Positions 28,561 to 36,819 of a stretch of DNA of 41,166 nt are shown here, piece after piece. A program made the translations under genes and the position numbers. The DNA is from Bacteroidota bacterium (lineage in GTDB: Bacteria; Bacteroidota; Bacteroidia; Chitinophagales; Chitinophagaceae), in NCBI GenBank assembly GCA_029561255.1, contig JAKQJH010000238.1, positions 1 to 41,166 on the forward strand, given 5' to 3'. Every line of letters starts with the position of its first letter. Position 1 is the stretch's first letter. The notes under the pieces are model-generated. The model was not told the origin of the DNA. It saw only the letters and a program-made list of their open reading frames with translations, and ran no database searches.

Positions 28561-30411
28561 ATGAAGATATTATTTAAATACCTCAGGCCATATAAATGGC
28601 TGGTAGGGCTGGTTTTACTCCTGGCTGCCGTGAATATCGGGTTCTCCCTCGTGGATCCCATTATTTTCGGTCGGCTGATCAATCTGGCTACATACCACCA
28701 GAATAAGATTGCATTCAGCTGGGATTCGTTCCTGTTCTTCAACGAAAGCATTACCGAAGAGGTGATCAAGGTAAAACCAGGCGGGATCGTGGAAAAAGTC
28801 ATGGAAACCCGTCATTATTATGGGGTGGCCTGGCTGTTGCTGGCTTCCATTACCGTGGCGATGATCAGCCGGATTGCCAAAGCCTTCCAGGATTATTTCC
28901 TGAACCTGATCACGCAAAAATTCGGAGCCACCGTATTTACTGAAGGATTACAGCATGCGATGAAACTCCCCTATCAGGAATTTGAAGATGCGCGGAGCGG
29001 GGAAACCTTAAGTGTACTACAGAAAGTAAGGCTGGATACCGAAAAATTTGTTTCTTCTTTTATTAATGTGCTTTTCCCGGTGATCGTGGGAATTTTATTT
29101 GTAGCCGTGTATGCCACCACGATTCACTGGAGTCTGCCCCTGGTTTATTTTGGCGGCATTTTCCTGCTGACCATTATTTCGAATTTGCTGAGTAAAAAAG
29201 TAAAGACCATCCAGAAAAAGATCGTGGGACAAACCACGGCGCTGGCAGGAGCCACTACTGAATCCCTGCGGAATATTGAACTGGTGAAAAGTCTCGGTTT
29301 GACCCAGCAGGAAGTATCCCGGCTCAATAAAAATACCTTTAAGATACTCGGGCTGGAACTGACCAAGGTTAAAAGAATCCGCAGTATCAGTTTCATCCAG
29401 GGTACGTTTGTCAATACACTTCGCCAGATCATATTATTCCTGCTGATGTTGTTTATCTACCGCGGCAGTATGGATGCCGGGCAGATCGTGACGATGCAGA
29501 TCTTCTCTTTCTTTGTGTTTGGTCCGCTGCAGGAGATTGGCAATATCATTCTCACCTATCGCGAGGCCCAGGCTTCACTGGAGAATTTTGCCAACCTGAT
29601 GAAAAAATCACCGGAACCCAGGGCGGCCAATCCGAGTCATTTAGGACGGATCGAGACACTGGAATTTGACCATGTGGCTTTTAAACACCAGACCGCTTCG
29701 CAGAATGCGATCAATGATATCAGCTTCAAAGTGAAAACCGGGGAAACGATTGCCTTTGTGGGCCCCTCCGGTTCCGGCAAGACCACTTTAATGAAATTAC
29801 TGGTGGGTTTGTACCGGCCACAGGATGGAAAGATCCTGTATAATGGGATGGATGAAAACAGTATTGACTTCGAAGACCTGCGCAATCAGATCGGCTTTGT
29901 TACCCAGGATACCCAGTTGTTTTCCGGCTCGATCCGCGAGAACTTATTATTTGTGAATCCCTCGGCGACAGAAGAGGATCTGGAAGATGTATTAAAAAAA
30001 GCGTCCTGTCAGAACCTCTTATCCCGGGCGGAAAAAGGACTGGATACGATGATCGGGGAAGGAGGATTAAAGTTGTCCGGTGGTGAAAAACAGCGTCTAT
30101 CCATTGCCCGTGCTTTATTACGAAAGCCTAAATTGTTATTGTTTGATGAAGCCACTTCAGCCCTTGATTCGCTGACCGAAGAAGAGATTACAGATACGAT
30201 CCGGGATATTTCAAAAGAAGGCAGCCAGGTGACCATCCTCATTGCTCACCGGCTGAGTACAATCATGCATGCGGACCGGATCTATGTGCTCGAGAAAGGC
30301 GATGTGGTGGAGACCGGGAATCACGAGTTATTGATTGGCGAAAAGGGATTGTATTTTGCGATGTGGCGGCAGCAGATCGGGGAACGAAAATCCCGGGCGG
30401 CCGTTGTTTAA
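28561..30411 (+). CDS. ABC exporter (TM domain fused to ATPase)
   Basis: Walker A GPSGSGKTTLMKLL, LSGGEKQRLSIARALL, LLFDEATSALDS. Start at 28561 (MKILFKYLRPYKW) preferred. Confidence 0.95.
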   Translation: MKILFKYLRPYKWLVGLVLLLAAVNIGFSLVDPIIFGRLINLATYHQNKIAFSWDSFLFFNESITEEVIKVKPGGIVEKVMETRHYYGVAWLLLASITVAMISRIAKAFQDYFLNLITQKFGATVFTEGLQHAMKLPYQEFEDARSGETLSVLQKVRLDTEKFVSSFINVLFPVIVGILFVAVYATTIHWSLPLVYFGGIFLLTIISNLLSKKVKTIQKKIVGQTTALAGATTESLRNIELVKSLGLTQQEVSRLNKNTFKILGLELTKVKRIRSISFIQGTFVNTLRQIILFLLMLFIYRGSMDAGQIVTMQIFSFFVFGPLQEIGNIILTYREAQASLENFANLMKKSPEPRAANPSHLGRIETLEFDHVAFKHQTASQNAINDISFKVKTGETIAFVGPSGSGKTTLMKLLVGLYRPQDGKILYNGMDENSIDFEDLRNQIGFVTQDTQLFSGSIRENLLFVNPSATEEDLEDVLKKASCQNLLSRAEKGLDTMIGEGGLKLSGGEKQRLSIARALLRKPKLLLFDEATSALDSLTEEEITDTIRDISKEGSQVTILIAHRLSTIMHADRIYVLEKGDVVETGNHELLIGEKGLYFAMWRQQIGERKSRAAVV

Positions 30412-30420
30412 ATTTACAGT

Positions 30421-30729
30421 ATGGGACTTTTTTCTTTTTTGAGTAATGGCTCCTTAAAAAAAGCGTTAAGACAGGGAGCGGTAATCATTGATGTACGATC
30501 TGCCAGTGAATATGACCGGGGACGGGTTCCCGGTTCACTGAACATACCGGTTGACCGCATTGGGGCGAGTATACCACGTATTAAAGGACTGAATAAACCG
30601 GTGATTTGTGTTTGCGCCAGTGGTCACCGGAGCCGGATAGCCGCGGATACACTGAAACAGGCCGGCTTGAAAGAAGTCTACAATGGGGGAAGCTGGGAGC
30701 GGATACTTCGTTTAATTGAATCGCTCTGA
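30421..30729 (+). CDS. Rhodanese-like domain protein
   Basis: IIDVRSASEYDRGRVPGSLNIPVDRI, VCASGHRSRIAADTLKQAG, YNGGSW. Confidence 0.93.
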   Translation: MGLFSFLSNGSLKKALRQGAVIIDVRSASEYDRGRVPGSLNIPVDRIGASIPRIKGLNKPVICVCASGHRSRIAADTLKQAGLKEVYNGGSWERILRLIESL

Positions 30730-31176
30730 TCAGGGATTGACTTTTACTTTCATCGTGCGGCTGACCCCGTTCAGCCCATGATCTTCATAAAACACACTTA
30801 CCGTATAATCGGTTGCAGCGGTTACCGTAACCGCTGCAGATACATTGAAGTTATACGACAGAATTCCATGAATTTCGTAAAGTTGTTCTTTCACAACCTC
30901 GCCCGTCACATCATTGGTAATACGGATATAGCCCCGGTATAAACCCATATCATCAGTGATAGATCCGGTTACACTGACTGAAGAACCATTCGCAAAAACC
31001 TGGTTATTCAACGGGGTCATCACCGTGAGCACCGGCCGGGTGGTATCATTATCCGTCACAATATGCGGACCTCCACCCCCAGCGCCTTCATCAGTACTGC
31101 CGCCGGATTTGGAGCAGGCGGCCAGAAATCCGGCCATGATAAGGAATATGAAAATACTTTGTCCCGGTTTCTGCAT
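30730..31176 (-). CDS. DUF4625-like lipoprotein
   Basis: Lipobox MAGFLAACSKSGG; DTTRPVLTVMTPLNNQVFANGSSVSVTGSITDDMGL. Confidence 0.78.
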   Translation of the reverse strand: MQKPGQSIFIFLIMAGFLAACSKSGGSTDEGAGGGGPHIVTDNDTTRPVLTVMTPLNNQVFANGSSVSVTGSITDDMGLYRGYIRITNDVTGEVVKEQLYEIHGILSYNFNVSAAVTVTAATDYTVSVFYEDHGLNGVSRTMKVKVNP

Positions 31177-31180
31177 AAAT

Positions 31181-31188
31181 CAAATATA
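31181..31188 (-). promoter_or_regulatory. -7 box TATATTTG, 4 nt before the DUF4625-like ATG
   Basis: Minus strand reads TATATTTG-ATTT-ATG. Confidence 0.6.
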
Positions 31189-31193
31189 TCGTA

Positions 31194-31667
31194 TTATTTC
31201 TCTTTGGTACCAGAGATAATATCTGTAAAAATATTCCCCTTTTCCAGTTCCTCAATATCACTTAGTTCCAGTTCGATGGCCTTGGTGCTCTGGATAATTT
31301 CTGCCAGGGAAATAAACAAGGAAGCCAGCAAACTCAGCAGGGCTACTGCAAAAATAAACTCCGCTACTACCGCTGCTCCCCGGTACAAACTGTACATACA
31401 ACCCACACAACCAAGGAAACTGAATACCCCCAGGCCCTGCATATAACGGATCAGGTTGATCCGGCGACGCAGATTTTTGATCTGCCAGAGGATAATCTTG
31501 TTTTTGTGCAACTCCGTAAACTCATCATGGGATTTACGACCCTCTATATACTCATCGTGTAATTTGCGTACCAGGTTGGCCAGGGCCAGAAAACGATTGG
31601 TATAGGCCAGCAACAACAGGGAGATGGCCGGGAACAGGAGTGCCGGGGTGGTCAGGGAGATTTCCAT
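31194..31667 (-). CDS. DUF2721-like membrane protein
   Basis: MEISLTTPALLFPAISLLLLAYTNRFLALANLVRKLHDEY. The track start at 31742 is inside the repeat array; ATG 31667 preferred. Confidence 0.78.
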   Translation of the reverse strand: MEISLTTPALLFPAISLLLLAYTNRFLALANLVRKLHDEYIEGRKSHDEFTELHKNKIILWQIKNLRRRINLIRYMQGLGVFSFLGCVGCMYSLYRGAAVVAEFIFAVALLSLLASLFISLAEIIQSTKAIELELSDIEELEKGNIFTDIISGTKEK

Positions 31668-31692
31668 AGGATAAAGGTCGGGAAAAGTCGGC

Positions 31693-31762
31693 AGTTCGAG
31701 GTTCGAGGTTGGAGGTTGGAGGTTCGAACCTCGAACTTCCAACCTCCAACCTCGAACTTCCC
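31693..31762. repeat. Inverted heptamer array: five RGTTSGA units facing five ACYTCSM units
   Basis: AGTTCGA GGTTCGA GGTTGGA GGTTGGA GGTTCGA | ACCTCGA ACTTCCA ACCTCCA ACCTCGA ACTTCCC; exact 7-nt phase over 70 bp, centre GGTTCGAACC. Confidence 0.95.
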
Positions 31763-31773
31763 TCCCTCGCTGC

Positions 31774-34221
31774 TTACTTCAACTTAAACTCCAGCGGTAC
31801 ATTCAGCTTGACGGAGAAATTGCGGCCGGCATTAAATACCCCGGTTCTGCCTGTTACCAGGTTTTCGGCGGAATATTTCAACCGGCTGAGGTGATTTTGC
31901 CAGGCCACGTTACCGATATTCATTACCCCGAAATGGAGACTGAAGATTGTTTTCTTTTTAGTATTCGTAATATCTGCACCAAGACCTGCATTCAGGAGAA
32001 AGTATCCATTGGTGGCTGTTTCCGTTTCGTAACCACTAAAAAACCGGTCCTGTTTAAAGGTCTGATCCCCTTCCAGCCGGGCATAAAAATTACGGATTGA
32101 TTTACCGGCTTTTTGAAAGTCGGCCCTTATTTCGCTGGTCCACCGCGGGGCGGGTATCAGGGGCAGGTTATCACTGCCGGGTTTGAAGCCGTCGAGTAAA
32201 TCATCAAAGCGGCCCCTTACAAAGGAGAAGTTGTTTTCAAAATGCAGCCAATGAATGGGGTGCGGGTGGATATCCAGTGTAAACTCCAGGCCGGATAATT
32301 GTGCATTGTGCTGATTGAATTTAAAGGCCAGTATATCTTCTCCATCCACATTCACCAGTGAATCACCTCCGGAGAGGGATTCCAGTTTCCGGTAAAAAAT
32401 AAAATCATTAATGCGGTTATAAAAGGCCGACAAACCCAGGCTGAAATGTTCATAATCCAGATCGATTCCTCCATCCAGTTGCAGACTGGTTTCTGAGGTC
32501 AGTTCATTGGAACCATACTCATACCGGTTGGTGCCCTCGTGTGTTCCGTTACTGGCCAGTTCCGCTAAAGTAGGTGCCCGGAAGCCACGGGCGATATTTG
32601 CTTTTACGGTAACCCGCTCGGCCGGTTCATAACTCACCCCGAGACTTCCGGATATATTGGAGAAGTTACGGGTAAAGGCTTTGAATTTTTCTTCAGTGCC
32701 TTCGAAAAATTCTTTCCCATCAACTGACCTGTTATCGAACCGAAGTCCCCCACTGAGGGTACCATCTTTATAAAACCGCTGGAAGTATACAAAGGCGCCG
32801 AAATCAAATAAACTATATTCCGGGATCAGCACTTCAGCTCCTTTATTTTTGTTTTGCTGTTGCATTCCATTCACCCCAATACTGGTATGCCATTCTTTCA
32901 TTTCAGGCAATTGCCATTGCAGGTTGTAGTTGATCGTTTTGAGATCAAAAAACAATTCCTGTTCTTCAGGATCTTCCGCATTACCAAATTCTTTACGGCG
33001 ATTATTCTGGTAACCCAGGTTGAGTTTAAGCCGGCTTTGGCCAATAGCAAAATTATTATCGCTGACCAGTTTATAGTGCTGCACCCGTTGATTCGGTATA
33101 AAGAGTTTACGGGACTCCAGGTCTTCTTCCGTAGCGATTCTTTCGATCGGTGTTCCGGCATAAAGGATAAATTTTCCGTTGGCGTCATCCCGGTCACCTT
33201 CCACCAGTCCGAGACGTTGATCAAATCGGCTAAAGATTAAGTGGCTGTAGCCCCAACCCTTATTGATACCTAAATAACCACCCAGATTTTTCTCATTAAA
33301 CCGTGAATTCAGCACCCGGCCATCATGTTTGTTTTTATAATCCCCGGCTGATTTATGGGAGCCATAGATATTCCAGTTAAATCCGTTTTTATTTCCCGCC
33401 ACACTGATATTATTGGCCAGTAATCCGTTATTGGATTGATAATTACTGAGCCAGTTGGCCCGCAGGGTGCCTTCAGGGGCTGGTACATTGGTAATAAAAT
33501 TCACCACACCTGCCAATGCATCACTGCCATACATCAGGGATGCCGGTCCTTTCAATATTTCCACTTTGGAAATACTCATTTCATCAATCTCTATCCCGTG
33601 CTCATCTCCCCATTGCTGTCCTTCCTGGCGGATACCGTCATTTACTGTTACCACGCGATTGGCACCCAGTCCCCGGATAATCGGTTTGGAAATGGCCGGT
33701 CCGGTTGACACCTGCGATATTCCCGGTACATGACTTAATGCATCAATGATATTCCCGGAAGGGGTTTGTAATAAGGTTGCTTTTTTGATGGAGGTAATGG
33801 GCACAGGTGCTTTTCGGATACTGGTGGCCCCGGAAACGCCGGTGATCACCACCCCCTGATTCTCCACAATACGGGTGGAAAGGGCAAAATCCTTCTGCAT
33901 ATCGGCATTGATCTCAATATGCTCTACCAGTGTACTATAACCGGTAAAGGATACTTCCACTACATGGTGTCCCGGGGGAATATTCGTCAGCACATACAAC
34001 CCATTTTCGTCACTGCTTGTTCCGATTTTATCATCGGTAAAATAAATATAGGCGCCGGCCAATGCCTCACCGGTCTTGCTATCGGTAATCTTCCCGGTCA
34101 GTTTTACTTTTACCGGTATTATTACGCGATTATGCTCTTTTGTTACAACCAGGTTTTCCTGTGCAGAGAGGACTTGCAGGGCGAAGAAAGCCCAGATAAA
34201 GGCGACCAGTTTTTGTTTCAT
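31774..34221 (-). CDS. TonB-dependent receptor, ZnuD-like, with N-terminal carboxypeptidase-regulatory-like domain
   Basis: KLTGKITDSKTGEALAGAYIYFTDDKIGTSSDENG; plug SKPIIRGLGANRVVTVNDGIRQEGQQWGDEHGIEID...ILKGPASLMYGSDALAGVVNFI. Confidence 0.93.
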   Translation of the reverse strand: MKQKLVAFIWAFFALQVLSAQENLVVTKEHNRVIIPVKVKLTGKITDSKTGEALAGAYIYFTDDKIGTSSDENGLYVLTNIPPGHHVVEVSFTGYSTLVEHIEINADMQKDFALSTRIVENQGVVITGVSGATSIRKAPVPITSIKKATLLQTPSGNIIDALSHVPGISQVSTGPAISKPIIRGLGANRVVTVNDGIRQEGQQWGDEHGIEIDEMSISKVEILKGPASLMYGSDALAGVVNFITNVPAPEGTLRANWLSNYQSNNGLLANNISVAGNKNGFNWNIYGSHKSAGDYKNKHDGRVLNSRFNEKNLGGYLGINKGWGYSHLIFSRFDQRLGLVEGDRDDANGKFILYAGTPIERIATEEDLESRKLFIPNQRVQHYKLVSDNNFAIGQSRLKLNLGYQNNRRKEFGNAEDPEEQELFFDLKTINYNLQWQLPEMKEWHTSIGVNGMQQQNKNKGAEVLIPEYSLFDFGAFVYFQRFYKDGTLSGGLRFDNRSVDGKEFFEGTEEKFKAFTRNFSNISGSLGVSYEPAERVTVKANIARGFRAPTLAELASNGTHEGTNRYEYGSNELTSETSLQLDGGIDLDYEHFSLGLSAFYNRINDFIFYRKLESLSGGDSLVNVDGEDILAFKFNQHNAQLSGLEFTLDIHPHPIHWLHFENNFSFVRGRFDDLLDGFKPGSDNLPLIPAPRWTSEIRADFQKAGKSIRNFYARLEGDQTFKQDRFFSGYETETATNGYFLLNAGLGADITNTKKKTIFSLHFGVMNIGNVAWQNHLSRLKYSAENLVTGRTGVFNAGRNFSVKLNVPLEFKLK

Positions 34222-34233
34222 ATTTTGTAACTA

Positions 34234-34256
34234 TGTTGCAAATATAAATTGCAACA
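34234..34256. promoter_or_regulatory. 23-bp palindrome, candidate metalloregulator (Zur/Fur-type) operator
   Basis: TGTTGCAA-ATATAAA-TTGCAACA, perfect 8-bp arms; minus-strand TATATTTG -7 box lies inside (34239-34246), with TTTG 20 nt further upstream. Confidence 0.7.
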
Positions 34257-34366
34257 ACGTTTCATACAAATAAATTTTTAAACCGGCTAATCCTGAGCTG
34301 ATTTACTTAGTCTGAATACCAAATCAGCCCAAGAATCCTTAATTTACTGACTGTCAAATCGATTAT

Positions 34367-34960
34367 ATGCGGAAGAAAATGGCGATAACGGTGCTTTTCC
34401 TGTCTGGAGGAATGTATTTCCAGGCCTGTAATAAGAAAGATGCCTTACCCAACCCCTGCCTGGGAGTGAGTTATGATATCCAATACTTTAAAACGGAATC
34501 CGTGGGTAGTTCGAACAATGGTTCCCTTACAATTACTTCACCGGTAGGTGACACGATCAGCTACCAGCTAAATAGTGCCGCTTTCCAATCCTCCCCTATT
34601 TTCTCCAACCTGGCACCTGGCGATTATCGCATCATTGTTAAAAATCAAAAGGGCTGTACCGATACCACGCAGGTAACCGTCTTTAACTATGGTCCCAAAT
34701 ATGCCCAGGTAAAACAACTGATTGCCGGCACGGGCGGTATCGGTGGTTATTGCGGTCCCTGTCACCTCAATGGGGCCATAAACGGTGGAAAGAATTTTGA
34801 TACCGATGCCAGCATTGTCGCCAGCTGGGACCGGATCAAGGCCCGGGCCGTAGACGGACTGCCAACGTTTATGCCGGAAGCTCCGAATAGTCCATTAACA
34901 TTAGCTGACCGGCAGAAGATCACTGATTGGGTGAATGCAGGGCACAGGCAAAGCGATTAA
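34367..34960 (+). CDS. Lipoprotein with cytochrome-c-like CXXCH motif
   Basis: Lipobox GGMYFQACNKKD; YCGPCHLNGAINGGKNFD and LTLADRQKITDWVNAG. Confidence 0.7.
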   Translation: MRKKMAITVLFLSGGMYFQACNKKDALPNPCLGVSYDIQYFKTESVGSSNNGSLTITSPVGDTISYQLNSAAFQSSPIFSNLAPGDYRIIVKNQKGCTDTTQVTVFNYGPKYAQVKQLIAGTGGIGGYCGPCHLNGAINGGKNFDTDASIVASWDRIKARAVDGLPTFMPEAPNSPLTLADRQKITDWVNAGHRQSD

Positions 34961-34969
34961 AAAAGAAAA

Positions 34970-35047
34970 AGAACCAAGATACCAAGACGCCGAAATAAGA
35001 ACCAAGATACCAAGATGCCAAGAAGCCAAAGAAAAATCAAGAAGCAA
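34970..35047 (+). repeat. Array C: AGAACCA/AGATGCCA 7-8 nt repeats
   Basis: AGAACCAAGATACCAAGACGCCGAAATAAGAACCAAGATACCAAGATGCCAAGAAGCCAAAGA; same family as arrays A and B. Confidence 0.88.
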
Positions 35048-35139
35048 AATACAAACTGTGAGCTTATGGTTACGATTATGAGCAATTTTCGTAAATGAGA
35101 TTCAGTGGTAAATATGATAATGCTCTAAGATGGCTCCCA

Positions 35140-35195
35140 ACACCTAACAGCTAACAGCTAACACCCGACACCCGACACCTGACACCCGACACCCT
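35140..35195. repeat. Heptamer array of eight ACANCYN units
   Basis: ACACCTA ACAGCTA ACAGCTA ACACCCG ACACCCG ACACCTG ACACCCG ACACCCT; exact 7-nt phase. Confidence 0.93.
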
Positions 35196-35197
35196 TT

Positions 35198-36793
35198 CTA
35201 TCTGACTTTCATCATCGCCCTCACCTGCTGTGTCACTCCATTCTGGAATCGCGCATAGTAGATACCGGTAGGTAATCCTTCACTGTTAAAGTCGAGCGTA
35301 TAGGTACCTGCGGTATATTCCCGGTCGGCGAGAATTTTGATCACACGGCCCAGCGTATCGATGATCTGGATAAACGTATGTCCTCCGGCAGTTTTGAACT
35401 TTATCGTGGTGCTGCTGGTAAATGGATTCGGTGAATTGGTAATCAGTACATCGCCCGACGTGGGCGGAGGAGGCGTGATCCCACTGCAGGCCCCGGCTTT
35501 GATGATGGAGAGCGATTGCAGCTGACTATTGATATTGGGTGGGAATAAAGAATCGACCACTGTTTTATCCAGGCAAAACCATTTCTCCAGCAGCGTGGAA
35601 TAAATACTGCGGAAATCATATTGCATCGGGATATTATCATTCACTGTGGCACTGGCAGGAATAGTTGGGTTGACACCCAGCATGCCCGATTCGATATTAC
35701 TGCCGAATAAGAACATGGGAGCCGCTGCCCCATGGTCGGTGCCGGTGCTGGAATTGGATTTGATCCTTCTTCCAAATTCACTATAGGTCATTCCAACCAC
35801 CCTGTCTTCCACATTCTGAAATTTAAGATCATCCTGGAAAGCTTTGATGGCATCGGATACCCGTTGAAGTAAGGTGGCATGGTTACCCGTGGTGGTATCG
35901 GTAGCTCCCACCTGAACAGAGTGTGTATCAAACCCGCCGAAGCTGACCATATATACCCGGGTCTTCAATCCACCGGCAATAAGCCTGGCCACGATTTTTA
36001 ACTGATCGGCCAGTGAATTGCCTGTGGGGTACGTACCCTGCTGGGTAATGGAATTGGCAGCATTCTTTATGACAGTTGAATATTTCTGTGTCTGCTGATT
36101 GACCTGCCGGATATATTTTAATTCCTTACCAGCCGGAGTGGATGGCACAGGATCAGTCGTTCCATTCACCAGGTTATAAAAATTAGTCGGATTGGTAATA
36201 CTCATTCCCATATTGGCCGTTGGTCCCTGGGTGGTGAGTGTGGTGGTGGAACCAATCTGAATAGCAAGCGGATCAGGCATCGTGGTACTCGGATATCCCG
36301 TTGGGAAATCCGGAAACTCATAGTTGAGATAACGACCGGCCCAGCCACTATATACTTCCTGGTTGCTGTTCGAAGCACTCATCCAGATATCCGTTGCCCG
36401 GAAATGTGAAAAATTGGGCTGCGGATATCCCACAGCCTGCACCAGTTTGGCCTTGCCTTCAGTAAATAAGGTTTGCAAACCGGTCATGGATGGATGCAGT
36501 CCGGTACCACTTACACCGGCAATCGGTAATACCCGGTTTTCGGGGATAGCGATATTGGTTCTTGCATTATAATATTTTGAATAATCCGCTACAGGGATTA
36601 CCATATTTAATCCATCATTCCCACCGGACAATTGTACAATCACCAGCACATGATCTGTCACCGTTTGTCCACGCATCAGCGCCTGCACCAGTGGCGATTG
36701 CTGGTCGAAGGCTTTTACGGAATACCCGTTGATCACTTCCGGTAAAAGTGCCGCGGCAGGTAAGGCGTTGAGTAAAAAATCTTTTCTTTTCAT
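35198..36793 (-). CDS. DUF1501 domain protein with T9SS C-terminal sorting domain
   Basis: LVIVQLSGGNDGLNMVIPV, DTHSVQ, MTYSEFGRRIKSN, DHGAAAPMFLFG; C-terminus ITNSPNPFTSSTTIKF...GLPTGIYYARFQNG. Confidence 0.93.
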   Translation of the reverse strand: MKRKDFLLNALPAAALLPEVINGYSVKAFDQQSPLVQALMRGQTVTDHVLVIVQLSGGNDGLNMVIPVADYSKYYNARTNIAIPENRVLPIAGVSGTGLHPSMTGLQTLFTEGKAKLVQAVGYPQPNFSHFRATDIWMSASNSNQEVYSGWAGRYLNYEFPDFPTGYPSTTMPDPLAIQIGSTTTLTTQGPTANMGMSITNPTNFYNLVNGTTDPVPSTPAGKELKYIRQVNQQTQKYSTVIKNAANSITQQGTYPTGNSLADQLKIVARLIAGGLKTRVYMVSFGGFDTHSVQVGATDTTTGNHATLLQRVSDAIKAFQDDLKFQNVEDRVVGMTYSEFGRRIKSNSSTGTDHGAAAPMFLFGSNIESGMLGVNPTIPASATVNDNIPMQYDFRSIYSTLLEKWFCLDKTVVDSLFPPNINSQLQSLSIIKAGACSGITPPPPTSGDVLITNSPNPFTSSTTIKFKTAGGHTFIQIIDTLGRVIKILADREYTAGTYTLDFNSEGLPTGIYYARFQNGVTQQVRAMMKVR

Positions 36794-36819
36794 CTGATCT
36801 GATTAAGAATTATATGAAA

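Noticed and set aside
31709-31894. Small ORF with SNLEL repeats
   Set aside because: Produced by the inverted heptamer array; no start signal or coding support.
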